DNA from: an uncultured Ruminococcus sp.
GTDB taxonomy: Bacteria > Bacillota > Clostridia > Oscillospirales > Ruminococcaceae
DNA length: 46,414 nt
NCBI GenBank assembly: GCA_910577575.1
Contig: CAJTOG010000009.1
Location: forward strand, 1 to 46,414
Reading direction: 5' to 3'
A program made the position numbers and the translations under genes. This document shows positions 18,233 to 25,921 of this stretch, piece after piece. The stretch's first letter is position 1; every line of letters starts with the position of its first letter. The notes under the pieces are model-generated. The model was given only the letters and a program-made list of their open reading frames with translations. It was not told where the DNA came from and did no database searches.

Positions 18233-19009
18233 ATGAAAAATTTACTCTTTATTGGTGATGTAGTCGGAAAAATTGGATGTGATTTTCTTGTTTCAAAGCT
18301 TAATTCAATTAAAAAATCTTATAATATTGATATAACTATTGTAAATGCTGAAAATTCGGCACAGGGTAACGGAATAACACCAAAATCTGCAAATATACTG
18401 CTCAATGCAGGAGCAGATATACTGACTACTGGAAACCACGCTTTCAGACGAAAAGAAGCATACGATTTGTTTGAATACAAATCGTATTGTATAATAAGAC
18501 CTGCAAACTATCCTGAAGGTTCTGCACCCGGAAAAGGATTCTGTATTTTTGACATGGGTGCTTATTCAATTGCAGTAATAAATCTTATGGGTACTGCTTT
18601 CATGGACTCTCTGGATAATCCCTTTACGAAAATAGATGAAATTCTTGAAAATATAGAAACCCCAAATATATTTCTTGATTTTCATGCAGAAGCAACATCT
18701 GAAAAAAAAGCCATGGGTCATTACTTAACAGGAAAGGTAAGCGGTGTTTTCGGAACTCATACACACGTTCAGACCACTGATGAAATCATACTCGAAAACC
18801 ATACTGCGTATATAACTGATGCAGGAATGACAGGTGTTGAACATTCATGTCTCGGTGTTGAAATCAAACCAGTGGTCGACAGATTCCGCTTTCATATGCC
18901 TGTCCGCTTTCAGGAAGCTTCAGGAGATTGTTTCCTATGTGGAATTTTTGTTCAATTTGATGAAAAAACTGGCAAATCGCACAAAATTGAGCGCATAATT
19001 ATAAGATAA
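18233..19009 (+). CDS. ymdB: YmdB-family metallophosphoesterase (cyclic nucleotide phosphodiesterase)
   Basis: A 258-aa protein of the TIGR00282/YmdB family. Metal-binding motifs are in order: FIGDVVGK (Asp9), NAENSA, TGNHAF, DFHAEATSEK and GTHTHVQT. In Bacillus subtilis, YmdB hydrolyses 2',3'-cyclic nucleotides and influences biofilm and motility decisions. The ribosome site is weak (AAGTCAGG), but the ATG gives the normal family N-terminus. It has its own promoter and lies upstream of spoVS, the same neighbourhood seen in many Firmicutes. Confidence 0.93.
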   Translation: MKNLLFIGDVVGKIGCDFLVSKLNSIKKSYNIDITIVNAENSAQGNGITPKSANILLNAGADILTTGNHAFRRKEAYDLFEYKSYCIIRPANYPEGSAPGKGFCIFDMGAYSIAVINLMGTAFMDSLDNPFTKIDEILENIETPNIFLDFHAEATSEKKAMGHYLTGKVSGVFGTHTHVQTTDEIILENHTAYITDAGMTGVEHSCLGVEIKPVVDRFRFHMPVRFQEASGDCFLCGIFVQFDEKTGKSHKIERIIIR

Positions 19010-19032
19010 TACACAAAGTTTCAGATAAACAC

Positions 19033-19061
19033 TTGCTTTTTTCTTTAATATATGGTAAAAT
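19033..19061 (+). promoter_or_regulatory. Possible spoVS promoter
   Basis: TTGCTT (19033-19038), a 17-bp spacer ending in TGG, and TAAAAT (19056-19061). The leader of about 90 nt is AT-rich and contains no clear sigma-H site. Confidence 0.5.
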
Positions 19062-19160
19062 AATAGTTGGTAAATAATAATTGACGATTAATAATTATCT
19101 GTCGTTTGTATTTTACTGCTATCAATTATAAAATATTATTTTCTCACAGGAGGTCATACC

Positions 19161-19421
19161 ATGGAAATTTTAAAGGTTTCATCAAACTCAAAACCCAACT
19201 CAGTTGCAGGTGCAATCGCAGGAGTTATCAGAGAACAAAAGTCTGTTGAAGTTCAGGCTGTTGGTGCAGGTGCTGCAAATCAAGCAATAAAGGCTATAGC
19301 AATCGCAAGAGGATATCTCGCCCCGATTGGTATCGACCTTGTCTGTATTCCTGCTTTCGCTAATATCCAGATTGACGGAGAGGAAAGAACAGCAATCAAG
19401 CTTATCTGCGAACAGAGATAA
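19161..19421 (+). CDS. spoVS: Stage V sporulation protein S
   Basis: An 86-aa protein that matches SpoVS along its whole length. The core VSSNSKPNSVAGAIAGVIRE, the QAVGAGAANQAIKAIAIARG stretch and the Cys-containing C-terminus are all present. It is an Alba-fold, nucleic-acid-binding protein that affects septation and spore coat assembly in Bacillus; it also occurs in some non-sporulating bacteria, so it does not by itself prove sporulation. ACAGGAGG precedes the ATG. A terminator separates it from the kinase gene. Confidence 0.96.
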   Translation: MEILKVSSNSKPNSVAGAIAGVIREQKSVEVQAVGAGAANQAIKAIAIARGYLAPIGIDLVCIPAFANIQIDGEERTAIKLICEQR

Positions 19422-19451
19422 TTTCCGCACGATAACTTTAAAAAACAAATG

Positions 19452-19483
19452 GCGGGCAAATTGTTTTGTCCGCTTTTTCTTTT
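19452..19483 (+). terminator. Terminator after spoVS
   Basis: A GC-rich stem (GCGGGCAAA with TTTGTCCGC, one G-T pair) is followed by TTTTTCTTTT. It ends immediately before the ribosome site of the kinase gene, which must rely on read-through or an unseen promoter. Confidence 0.8.
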
Positions 19484-19497
19484 AAGGAGCTGCATAT

Positions 19498-20418
19498 ATG
19501 AATATTGAAGTCAACAGAATCAATTCAGGAATTGAAAAAAATCCGGCAGAATATGTTAAATCAATCAATGAAGCATACCTCTGGCAGATGAAAAGAATAG
19601 CTGAAAATATAGCACAAACCAAAGACAGCAAACCTATTATTTTGCTTTCAGGACCTTCCGGTTCAGGAAAAACAACTACCGCCCTTATGCTTTCTAAAAT
19701 GCTCGGAGAACTCGGTTGTCCTACACATACACTTTCCATGGACAATTATTTCAAATCACTTACAGACAAAGAACGTAAACTATCTGTACTCGGAAAATTA
19801 GACCTTGAATCTCCTGACCGTATTGACAAGGATTTATTAAATACTCAGATTGAAGCAATAGGTAAATCATATGAAGTTGATATTCCCAAATACAATTTTG
19901 CAGATTCAAAACGTAATGGTATTAAACTTACTTTAAGGCGTCAGCCAGATGAACTTGTGATTTTTGAAGGCATTCACGCTCTTAATCCGGAAGTTATCAC
20001 AGTTCCAGACAGCAGAATTTCTAAAATATATGTAAGCGTAAGAACACGTATAGTATATAACGACATTATTCTTCATCCCTCTAAAGTACGTCTTATGCGT
20101 CGTATGATTCGTGATAGGAATTTCAGAAAGCGTTCACTCCGTGAAACCATGAATATGTTCCATAGTGTTGAATCAGGAGAAAACAAGTATATAATTCCTT
20201 ATAAACACCGTTCTGACTATGATATTGATACTTTTATGGCTTATGAAATGAATGTTTATAGAAATAGTCTGCTTAATGAACTGAAAAGTATGTACGACAT
20301 TCCAGAACTGATAGATGTTACAGAAGTACTCGAAAATCTTGACCCGCTTGATAAGAAAAATATAACTTCCGATTCTCTCATATGTGAATTTATAGGAAAT
20401 GGCATATTTAAATATTAA
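19498..20418 (+). CDS. Uridine-kinase-like nucleoside kinase
   Basis: A 306-aa P-loop kinase. Walker A is GPSGSGKTT at residues 52-60, and the substrate-side motif SMDNYF follows, as in uridine kinase. The IFEGIHALNP stretch is the Walker B region, and RMIRDRNFRKRS is a basic lid. It is longer than Udk (about 210 aa) because of a 45-residue N-terminal extension and a C-terminal extension. The substrate could be uridine/cytidine or another small hydroxyl compound. AAGGAG lies 9 bases before the ATG. The intergenic DNA to 20575 shows no gene. Confidence 0.85.
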   Translation: MNIEVNRINSGIEKNPAEYVKSINEAYLWQMKRIAENIAQTKDSKPIILLSGPSGSGKTTTALMLSKMLGELGCPTHTLSMDNYFKSLTDKERKLSVLGKLDLESPDRIDKDLLNTQIEAIGKSYEVDIPKYNFADSKRNGIKLTLRRQPDELVIFEGIHALNPEVITVPDSRISKIYVSVRTRIVYNDIILHPSKVRLMRRMIRDRNFRKRSLRETMNMFHSVESGENKYIIPYKHRSDYDIDTFMAYEMNVYRNSLLNELKSMYDIPELIDVTEVLENLDPLDKKNITSDSLICEFIGNGIFKY

Positions 20419-20574
20419 ATACTCCCCAATATTTTAATTTCAATTTTTAAAACATTAATTATGAACTTTTTATGACTTAATAGATATTTCTCTACAAATT
20501 GTAATTAAAGTGATAAAGCAGCAACTAAAGTCGCTATAATTTCTATTATTTTATACAGATTGTTTTTATTGCAT

Positions 20575-20608
20575 ATAAAAAAGGGACTTTTTACAGTCCC
20601 TTTTGTTT
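20575..20608 (-). terminator. Terminator between convergent genes
   Basis: A perfect 10-bp stem (AAAAGGGACT with AGTCCCTTTT) is followed by a T-run on the minus strand (TTTTTTAT) and on the plus strand (TTTTGTTTTATTT). It ends the S-component gene directly and probably also the kinase transcript. Confidence 0.85.
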
Positions 20609-21141
20609 TATTTATTGAACATTTTCTTAAATCCGATTTTATCAAGCAGAAGTGCAACAATAATAAACAATACTGCACTTGCACCAATTTGTATGCAGTA
20701 TGCAGGAGTTTGTGTAAATGCAGCAGTTATTGCAGCCCACGACAATTCGCCCGCCATTACAGTACCCTCATACAAACTATATCCAACAATACATAAAATT
20801 CCTGATGGGATAATTCCAAAAATATTTCTCAATGTAAGTATTTTTTCACCTTTGCTTGAGAAAAACAATGTAGTAACAGCTTTTATTATAACAGTTGCAG
20901 GAAGCCATACAAAAAAGCCACTGAGACCGTCCGCCAAAGCTCCGCCTATTGCACCTGCCGCCATTGCATAAGGCGTCGGAAGTATACAAGCCGCAAGATA
21001 AATAAGTCCATCACCTGCGTGAGTATATCCGGCACCTGTAGGAATATGTAAATATGCCGTAAAAACGTAGATAAGTGCTGCAAAAACACCTGACGCTGTA
21101 AGCTTACGGATTTTTGCAAGAGATACAGATTTTGAACCCAT
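20608..21141 (-). CDS. ECF transporter S component (TIGR04002-like)
   Basis: A 177-aa membrane protein with about six helices. The start of helix 1 (KLTASGVFAALIYVFTAYLHIP) has the conserved Ala-rich face with which S components bind EcfT. The AGDGLIYLAACILPTPYAMAAGAIGGALADGL stretch is the typical loop and helix pair of TIGR04002-like S components; it is an ECF substrate-binding subunit of unknown specificity. It could pair with the EcfT/EcfA2 encoded at 43-46 kb. I use ATG 21141 (GGAG 9 bases upstream) over the TTG at 21156. Confidence 0.82.
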   Translation of the reverse strand: MGSKSVSLAKIRKLTASGVFAALIYVFTAYLHIPTGAGYTHAGDGLIYLAACILPTPYAMAAGAIGGALADGLSGFFVWLPATVIIKAVTTLFFSSKGEKILTLRNIFGIIPSGILCIVGYSLYEGTVMAGELSWAAITAAFTQTPAYCIQIGASAVLFIIVALLLDKIGFKKMFNK

Positions 21142-21170
21142 ATTAAACCACTCCAATCAGATTTTAAATT

Positions 21171-21187
21171 CCTATAATAACTATAGG
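21171..21187. promoter_or_regulatory. Possible operator of the S-component gene
   Basis: CCTATA, ATAAC, TATAGG form a 6-bp perfect inverted repeat that overlaps the predicted transcription start. Such a position suits a repressor site; no regulator can be named. Confidence 0.4.
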
Positions 21188-21195
21188 TTACTTAA

Positions 21196-21224
21196 ATTAT
21201 AACATAATATTTATTAAATTACAA
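21196..21224 (-). promoter_or_regulatory. Promoter of the S-component gene
   Basis: TTGTAA (21219-21224), a 17-bp spacer ending in TGT, and TATAAT (21196-21201) on the minus strand. The leader of about 50 nt is too short for a vitamin riboswitch. Confidence 0.8.
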
Positions 21225-21281
21225 GTACAAATTACAATAACGTTCATGAAATTTTATGCTTATTTTTAGTGAATATATAAT

Positions 21282-21312
21282 AAAAAAGGCAGGCAAAGAA
21301 CCTGACCTTTTC
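21282..21312 (-). terminator. Terminator of the small XRE regulator gene
   Basis: A stem with one bulge (AAAGGTCAGG with CCTGCCTTT) is followed by TTTTTTAT on the minus strand, just past the stop codon. Confidence 0.75.
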
Positions 21313-21317
21313 ATATT

Positions 21318-21533
21318 TTATTTGTTTATTTCTTTTATATTAGTTCGTCCGAGAATATAATCAGTGGAAACATTGTAAAAATCAGCCAATGCAATAAGAT
21401 GCTCCACCGGAATCGACTGAAATCCACGTTCATAGCGTGAATAAACAGTCTGCCTTATATTGAGCAGTTCAGCAATCTGTGTTTGATTCATGTCCTTGTC
21501 CTCACGTAAGTCTCTTAATCTTTGAAAATACAC
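21318..21533 (-). CDS. Small XRE-family helix-turn-helix regulator
   Basis: A 71-aa protein that is almost only an HTH_3 domain: QTQIAELLNIRQTVYSRYERG is the recognition region, and the tail VSTDYILGRTN is typical of Cro/C1-type proteins. I start at GTG 21533: GGAG is 9 bases upstream and the family commonly begins MYF-RLRDLRED. The upstream ATG lies on the ribosome site. A TGCTATAAT element on the minus strand (-10 at 21627-21632) inside the small-RNA promoter region is a plausible promoter. The gene is divergent from small RNA A, and its first codons are duplicated beside small RNA B, so it is the best candidate regulator of these RNAs. Confidence 0.85.
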   Translation of the reverse strand: MYFQRLRDLREDKDMNQTQIAELLNIRQTVYSRYERGFQSIPVEHLIALADFYNVSTDYILGRTNIKEINK

Positions 21534-21561
21534 AAAAATCATCTCCAATATTTATAGAATA

Positions 21562-21591
21562 TGCCGATTTTTTTAAAAAAACTAACCGACA
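21562..21591. promoter_or_regulatory. Candidate operator between XRE gene and small RNA A
   Basis: An imperfect palindrome with arms TGCCGATT and AACCGACA around an A/T core. It lies just upstream of the -35 of small RNA A and in the leader of the XRE gene. An XRE dimer could bind here; this is inference. Confidence 0.35.
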
Positions 21592-21593
21592 TA

Positions 21594-21622
21594 TTGGCTT
21601 TATCATATTTTCATGATATAAT
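21594..21622 (+). promoter_or_regulatory. Promoter of small RNA A
   Basis: TTGGCT (21594-21599), a 17-bp spacer ending in TGA, and TATAAT (21617-21622). Confidence 0.8.
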
Positions 21623-21628
21623 ACGAAT

Positions 21629-21776
21629 TATAGCACTTATAAGTACTAAAATGTTGTTCACAGAAAAAGAAAATATTGTTATTGAGAAACACTTTAAATT
21701 GAAGTTTTAACTTCTTGTTAAAAAACAACATGGAAAAGACTGATATACTGCATTCAACCAGTGTATCAGTTTTTTC
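21629..21776 (+). ncRNA. Structured small RNA A (tandem paralogue 1)
   Basis: A transcription unit of about 147 nt with its own promoter and terminator. Predicted folding: an 8-bp outer stem (ATGTTGTT at 21651-21658 with AACAACAT at 21724-21731) encloses a GAAGTT/AACTTC hairpin (21701-21714). A 12-bp terminator stem (21739-21750 with 21759-21770) and a T-run follow. It contains a 19-codon ORF starting at 21651, but this has no ribosome site and is destroyed by indels in copy B, whereas the stems are kept. It does not look like 6S RNA, tmRNA or another family I know. Confidence 0.75.
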
Positions 21777-21847
21777 TAAATAAAAAGAATAAATTACAAA
21801 TATCTATCATTTCTGTTAATGTTTTTTGTCAAATTCGTGCATTTACC

Positions 21848-21880
21848 TTAAAATAAATCCCTTAATCTTTGAAAATACAC
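21848..21880 (-). pseudogene. Remnant of a second XRE gene (first 9 codons kept)
   Basis: GTG 21880 opens the reading frame MYFQRLRDLF followed by a stop codon. The first nine residues equal the start of the intact XRE regulator at 21318-21533. It lies in the same relation to small RNA B as the intact gene does to small RNA A. The rest of the gene is gone, so this is the scar of a duplicated XRE/small-RNA unit. Confidence 0.7.
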
Positions 21881-21939
21881 AAAAATTATTCCTAATATTT
21901 GTGAAATATGTCGAATTTTAGAAAAAGTTATCTTATATA

Positions 21940-21968
21940 TTGACTTTAGATTTTTTTCATGGTATAAT
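21940..21968 (+). promoter_or_regulatory. Promoter of small RNA B
   Basis: TTGACT (21940-21945), a 17-bp spacer ending in TGG, and TATAAT (21963-21968); closer to consensus than the copy A promoter. Confidence 0.8.
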
Positions 21969-21974
21969 ATATAA

Positions 21975-22119
21975 TAGAGTGTTAATAATTACTTAAATGT
22001 TGTTGCAGAAAAAGAAATAATGTTATTGAGAAATATTATAAATTGAAGTTTCAACTTCTTGTAAAAACAACATTAAAAAGGCTGATATACTGGTTTAATA
22101 CAGTATATCAGCCTTTTTT
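21975..22119 (+). ncRNA. Structured small RNA B (tandem paralogue 2)
   Basis: About 144 nt, paralogous to small RNA A. The outer stem (ATGTTGTT at 21997-22004 with AACAACAT at 22066-22073) and the inner GAAGTT/AACTTC hairpin (22045-22058) are unchanged in sequence. The terminator stem (GGCTGATATACTG with its perfect complement, 22080-22113) differs from copy A by a compensated pair (A-U to G-C) and by a G-U to A-U change. This is evidence for selection on RNA structure. A long A-rich single-stranded segment (CAGAAAAAGAAA) and TGTTATTGAGAAA are also conserved. Confidence 0.78.
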
Positions 22120-22129
22120 ATGCTTAATA

Positions 22130-22162
22130 AAAAAAGGACAAGTCCAAAGACCTGTCCTTGAT
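22130..22162 (-). terminator. Terminator of the cellobiose phosphorylase gene
   Basis: An AAGGACA/TGTCCTT stem with an extended inner part is followed by TTTTTTTATT on the minus strand, about 20 bases after the stop. Confidence 0.85.
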
Positions 22163-22182
22163 TTATTTAATTTTTCGCAAAA

Positions 22183-24639
22183 TTAACCCATTATAATTTC
22201 AACTTCGTGAACTCCGCCATCGAATGCAGGGATAACATTTCCGTCAACAGCATTTCCGTCAACAGTCATGGACTTAACACCCTTACAAACATGATTCGGA
22301 TTCTTGACAGTAATATTGTATTCAGCACCACGGAACTTTCTGGAAGCTGTAAAGCCGTCCCATTCATGCGGAATTGACGGGTCAACTTTAAGACCATTCC
22401 AGTCAGCAGCCACACCAAGAATATACTGTGAAATAGCAACCATATTCCATGCAGCAGTACCTGTAAGCCATGAGTTTTTACCTTCACCGAATCTGCTTGC
22501 GTCCTTGCCAGCAATCATCTGACCATATACATATGGTTCTGTCTTGTGAAGGTCTGAAATTTCCTCATTGAAAGCAGGAGCAATCTTTGAATAGTATTCA
22601 AACGCCTTGTCTCCACGTCCTGCATAAGCTTCCGCACATATAATCCAAGCATTATTATGAGTGAAGATACCTGCATTTTCCTTGTAACCGCCCGGATATG
22701 TGGAAATTTCACCATACTGAATATAATACTTTGTGAAAGCGGGATTATTAAGAACAAGACCATATTTTGTATTGAGGTATTTATCAATTGATTCGAGAGT
22801 CTTGATGTCAGCACCCTCTTCCTTACCGATTTCGGACATAACAGCAAATCCCTGCGGTTCGATGAAGATTTTACCTTCTTCACATTCCTTTGAACCCATC
22901 TTATTGCCTTCTGAATCGTAAGCTCTTATGAACCAGTCACCGTCAAAAGCGTATTCCATAACGTTCTTCTTCATCTTATCAATTTCAGCCTGTGCAGATT
23001 CAGCCTCATCATTCATGCCGAGATGTTTAAGAATAGCCACATAGTTAGGTCCTGCATATGTAAAGAGAGTAGCAACCATTACAGACTCTGCAACCTTTGA
23101 ATAACCGCCTTCTTCAGCAAACTTAGGATTTGTATATGTCTGGAAGCTTTCGCCTGGAGTATCTGAATAACACGAAAGATTGATACAGTCATTCCAGTCA
23201 GCACGCATAGCAAGCGGAAGATTATGCGGACCGAGATTATTGACAATCTTATAGAATGAAACTTTAAGATGGTCAAGCATCGGTTTAGCCTTGGATTCGT
23301 CGTTATCATAAGGAACCATTTCATCAAGGATTGTCCAGTCGCCTGTTTCCTTGATATAAGCAGAAACAGAAAGAATCATCCACAACGGGTCATCAGAGAA
23401 GTCCCCTCCGATATCAGAATTACCTTTCTTTGTAAGGGGCTGATACTGATGATAGCAGCCACCGTCCTCAAGCTGAGTGGAAGCAATATCAATAATACGC
23501 TGTCTTGCTCTGTCAGGAATCTGGTGAACAAAACCGAGAATGTCCTGATTTGAATCACGGAAGCCCATGCCTCTGCCGATACCTGATTCAAAATATGAAG
23601 CAGAACGTGAAAGATTGAAAGTAACCATACACTGATACTGATTCCAGATATTAACCATACGGTCAACCTTGTCATCAGGAGTATCTACATTGATAATGCC
23701 GAGAAGCTTATCCCATGCAGCTTTAAGCTCTGCAAGACCTGCTTCAACCTTTTCAGGAGTATTATACTGGTCAATCATTGCAAGAGCTTTTTCCTTGTTG
23801 ATAGTAACACCGTCAGCCTCAAACTTTTTGTCAACAGGCATTTCAACATAACCGAGAATAAATATAAGAGTCTTGGATTCACCCGGAGCAAGAGTTATCT
23901 TCTTATAGTGTGATGCAATAGGTGACCAACCGTCAGCGAAGGAATTGTTAGCCTTGTCAGCAACAACAGCCTGCGGGTCATTGAAACCGTTATAAAGACC
24001 GATAAACGAATCCCTGTCAGTATCATAACCGTCAATGTCATCATTTACAGTATAGAAAGCAAAATGGTCACGTCTGTCCCTGTATTCAGTTTTGTGATAA
24101 ATAGTAGAACCAACAACTTCAACACGACCTGTACTGAAATTTCTCTGGAAGTTTGTGCAGTCGTCCTGAGCATCCCACAGACACCATTCAGCAAAAGAAA
24201 ACAGTGAGAAAGTCTTGGTTTCAGAACCTTCATTAGTAAGAACAACCTGCTGCACTTCACCTGCATAATTCTGAGGAACAAAGAAAGTAACTTCAGCCTT
24301 CAGGTCATTTTTCTTACCTGTGATAACGGTATAGCCCATGCCGTGACGGCATTCATAGGAATCAAGCTCTGTCTTGACAGGTGACCAACCCGGATTCCAG
24401 ATTGTACCGTTTTCATTAATGTAGAAATAACGTCCGCCCATGTCAATAGGAACATTGTTATAACGATAACGTGTAATTCTTCTGAGACGTGCATCTTTGT
24501 AGAAACTGTAACCGCCTGCCGTATTGGAAATCAGTGAAAAGAAATCCTGTGTTCCGAGGTAGTTAATCCAAGGATAAGGGGTTTTAGGGGAATTGATAAC
24601 GTATTCCTTGTTAGCGTCGTCAAAAAATCCGAACTTCAT
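22183..24639 (-). CDS. Cellobiose phosphorylase (GH94)
   Basis: An 818-aa GH94 phosphorylase. It splits cellobiose with phosphate into glucose 1-phosphate and glucose in the cytosol, an energy-saving route typical of ruminal cellulose users. The N-terminus MKFGFFDDANKEYVINSPKTP and the catalytic stretch MGFRDSNQD (general acid Asp), with DWNDC and the His/Trp-rich C-terminal barrel, match cellobiose phosphorylases rather than cellodextrin or chitobiose phosphorylases. I start at ATG 24639 (AAAGGAG upstream); the annotated-looking upstream start at 24693 lies within the transcript leader and lacks a ribosome site. It is monocistronic. Confidence 0.95.
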   Translation of the reverse strand: MKFGFFDDANKEYVINSPKTPYPWINYLGTQDFFSLISNTAGGYSFYKDARLRRITRYRYNNVPIDMGGRYFYINENGTIWNPGWSPVKTELDSYECRHGMGYTVITGKKNDLKAEVTFFVPQNYAGEVQQVVLTNEGSETKTFSLFSFAEWCLWDAQDDCTNFQRNFSTGRVEVVGSTIYHKTEYRDRRDHFAFYTVNDDIDGYDTDRDSFIGLYNGFNDPQAVVADKANNSFADGWSPIASHYKKITLAPGESKTLIFILGYVEMPVDKKFEADGVTINKEKALAMIDQYNTPEKVEAGLAELKAAWDKLLGIINVDTPDDKVDRMVNIWNQYQCMVTFNLSRSASYFESGIGRGMGFRDSNQDILGFVHQIPDRARQRIIDIASTQLEDGGCYHQYQPLTKKGNSDIGGDFSDDPLWMILSVSAYIKETGDWTILDEMVPYDNDESKAKPMLDHLKVSFYKIVNNLGPHNLPLAMRADWNDCINLSCYSDTPGESFQTYTNPKFAEEGGYSKVAESVMVATLFTYAGPNYVAILKHLGMNDEAESAQAEIDKMKKNVMEYAFDGDWFIRAYDSEGNKMGSKECEEGKIFIEPQGFAVMSEIGKEEGADIKTLESIDKYLNTKYGLVLNNPAFTKYYIQYGEISTYPGGYKENAGIFTHNNAWIICAEAYAGRGDKAFEYYSKIAPAFNEEISDLHKTEPYVYGQMIAGKDASRFGEGKNSWLTGTAAWNMVAISQYILGVAADWNGLKVDPSIPHEWDGFTASRKFRGAEYNITVKNPNHVCKGVKSMTVDGNAVDGNVIPAFDGGVHEVEIIMG

Positions 24640-24675
24640 GATAAAAATTTCTCCTTTATATTTACATTGTAAAAA

Positions 24676-24691
24676 GCAGATTTGCTTCTGC
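24676..24691 (-). promoter_or_regulatory. Small hairpin with T-run in the phosphorylase leader
   Basis: GCAGA and TCTGC form a 5-bp stem followed by TTTTT on the minus strand, within the leader. It could be a weak attenuator; the short stem makes this uncertain. Confidence 0.25.
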
Positions 24692-24702
24692 AATTTAATA
24701 AT

Positions 24703-24731
24703 ATTATAACATATATTTCATTTTATTACAA
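24703..24731 (-). promoter_or_regulatory. Promoter of the cellobiose phosphorylase gene
   Basis: TTGTAA (24726-24731), a 17-bp spacer ending in TGT, and TATAAT (24703-24708) on the minus strand. The stretch from 24732 to 24866 shows no gene. Confidence 0.82.
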
Positions 24732-24866
24732 TAGATTAGCAAAAAATAACAGTGTATTATTTTTCAGGCAAAATTTGTGCAGTTTCAACAAAGTTTAACT
24801 TTAATGGTTTCAGATTAAATAATATTTGATTTATTTCCTGATACTCCCATATTTATGTTATTTAAT

Positions 24867-24899
24867 AAAAAGCATTCATACTTCAACCAGTCGCTTTTT
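24867..24899 (-). terminator. Terminator of the aldose epimerase gene
   Basis: AAAAAGC and GCTTTTT form a stem with an additional inner ACT/AGT pairing, followed by ATT; modest but directly after the stop codon. Confidence 0.6.
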
Positions 24900-24908
24900 A
24901 ATCATATT

Positions 24909-25916
24909 TTATCTGCTGAAAAATCTCTGATGAGCGGTATAAGCTTCCTCCGGCTTCACTTCTGCATACCCTGAAATACTTGGGTCGAGGGAAAGATTCG
25001 GAGCATCAATCATCGCAGTCATCGGCTCCGGACAGAAATAATGATTGAATCCTCTGTCATTCCAGATAATCCAGAACTTATATTCCTCTGAAACTTCATA
25101 GCAGAGTTTTTTACCGCTTTCAATATCCTCGGCAATAATGCCATGGAATTTCTGACCGTCAAGTTCCGTATATTCTCCGATATACATATCATTGTCAACT
25201 ACTTGTAAAACAGGACATTTATTTCCGCCCTTATATTCCAAATCCCACATGGTAAGTGCTTTCAGATTTTCAGTCGGCAGACAGCGTTCATTAAGTTCAC
25301 ACCTTCTGCCAATTGGTACAGTAAGACGGATATTGCTCTCTTTTGCACCGTCAACAAAAGGAGAATTTATAGTTGTATGTGATGCGAGAGACATGGGAAG
25401 CATTTTGTTAGAAATATTGGTAAAGCTTATATCCTGCTCCAGACCATTTTCGGAAAGTGTGAATGTATATTCTGCAATAAACTTTACAGGAAGATATTCA
25501 AAAAATTCATCATTCTCATCATATATATAGCGAACTTTTACCCATGCACAATTGCTATCTGCATTATGTTCCAAAAGTTCAAAGCATCTTTTATGTAAAA
25601 ATCCATGAATATGATTATTATATGGTGCTTTTTCGTTTATCGGAAGCTGATAGACTGCGTCACTTGTTTTAAGTCTGCCGTCTGCGAATCTGTTGGGAAG
25701 ATAAAGTGTAGGAAGTCCCCAGACTTCTGCCGACTGCCTTATATCATCAGCAGTATTGTCAGGATTCCAGCGAAAAAATTCCATGCTATTTCTGTTATCT
25801 CTCAATCGGATAACATTTGAGCCGATTTCATAAGCAACAAGTGCCTCATAACCGCCTGCATTCATCTTGACACAGACAGTACCGTTCCAGTTGATAAGCT
25901 GAGTTGTATTTTTCAT
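24909..25916 (-). CDS. Aldose 1-epimerase family protein
   Basis: A 335-aa beta-sandwich of the galactose-mutarotase superfamily. The NNHIHGFLH stretch (His in the position of the first active-site His), SLASHTTINSPF (second His) and a late acidic segment around EDIESG are consistent with the fold. It would interconvert sugar anomers in the cytosol. The chain diverges from classical GalM, so the substrate is open. I use ATG 25916 (AAAGGA about 10 bases upstream) over the TTG at 25925. Its location next to cellobiose phosphorylase suggests glucose or cellobiose metabolism. Confidence 0.8.
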   Translation of the reverse strand: MKNTTQLINWNGTVCVKMNAGGYEALVAYEIGSNVIRLRDNRNSMEFFRWNPDNTADDIRQSAEVWGLPTLYLPNRFADGRLKTSDAVYQLPINEKAPYNNHIHGFLHKRCFELLEHNADSNCAWVKVRYIYDENDEFFEYLPVKFIAEYTFTLSENGLEQDISFTNISNKMLPMSLASHTTINSPFVDGAKESNIRLTVPIGRRCELNERCLPTENLKALTMWDLEYKGGNKCPVLQVVDNDMYIGEYTELDGQKFHGIIAEDIESGKKLCYEVSEEYKFWIIWNDRGFNHYFCPEPMTAMIDAPNLSLDPSISGYAEVKPEEAYTAHQRFFSR

Positions 25917-25921
25917 TTTAA

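Noticed and set aside
21142..21195. Vitamin riboswitch for the ECF S-component gene
   Set aside because: The leader of about 50 nt is too short for a TPP, FMN or cobalamin riboswitch.
21651..21710. 19-codon ORF in small RNA A (possible small toxin or peptide)
   Set aside because: No ribosome site, and indels break it in the paralogous copy B, while the RNA stems are conserved.
21511..22119. Direct repeats as a CRISPR-like or transposon array
   Set aside because: Only two copies of about 260 bp, with genes, promoters and terminators in matched positions; this is a duplicated locus.
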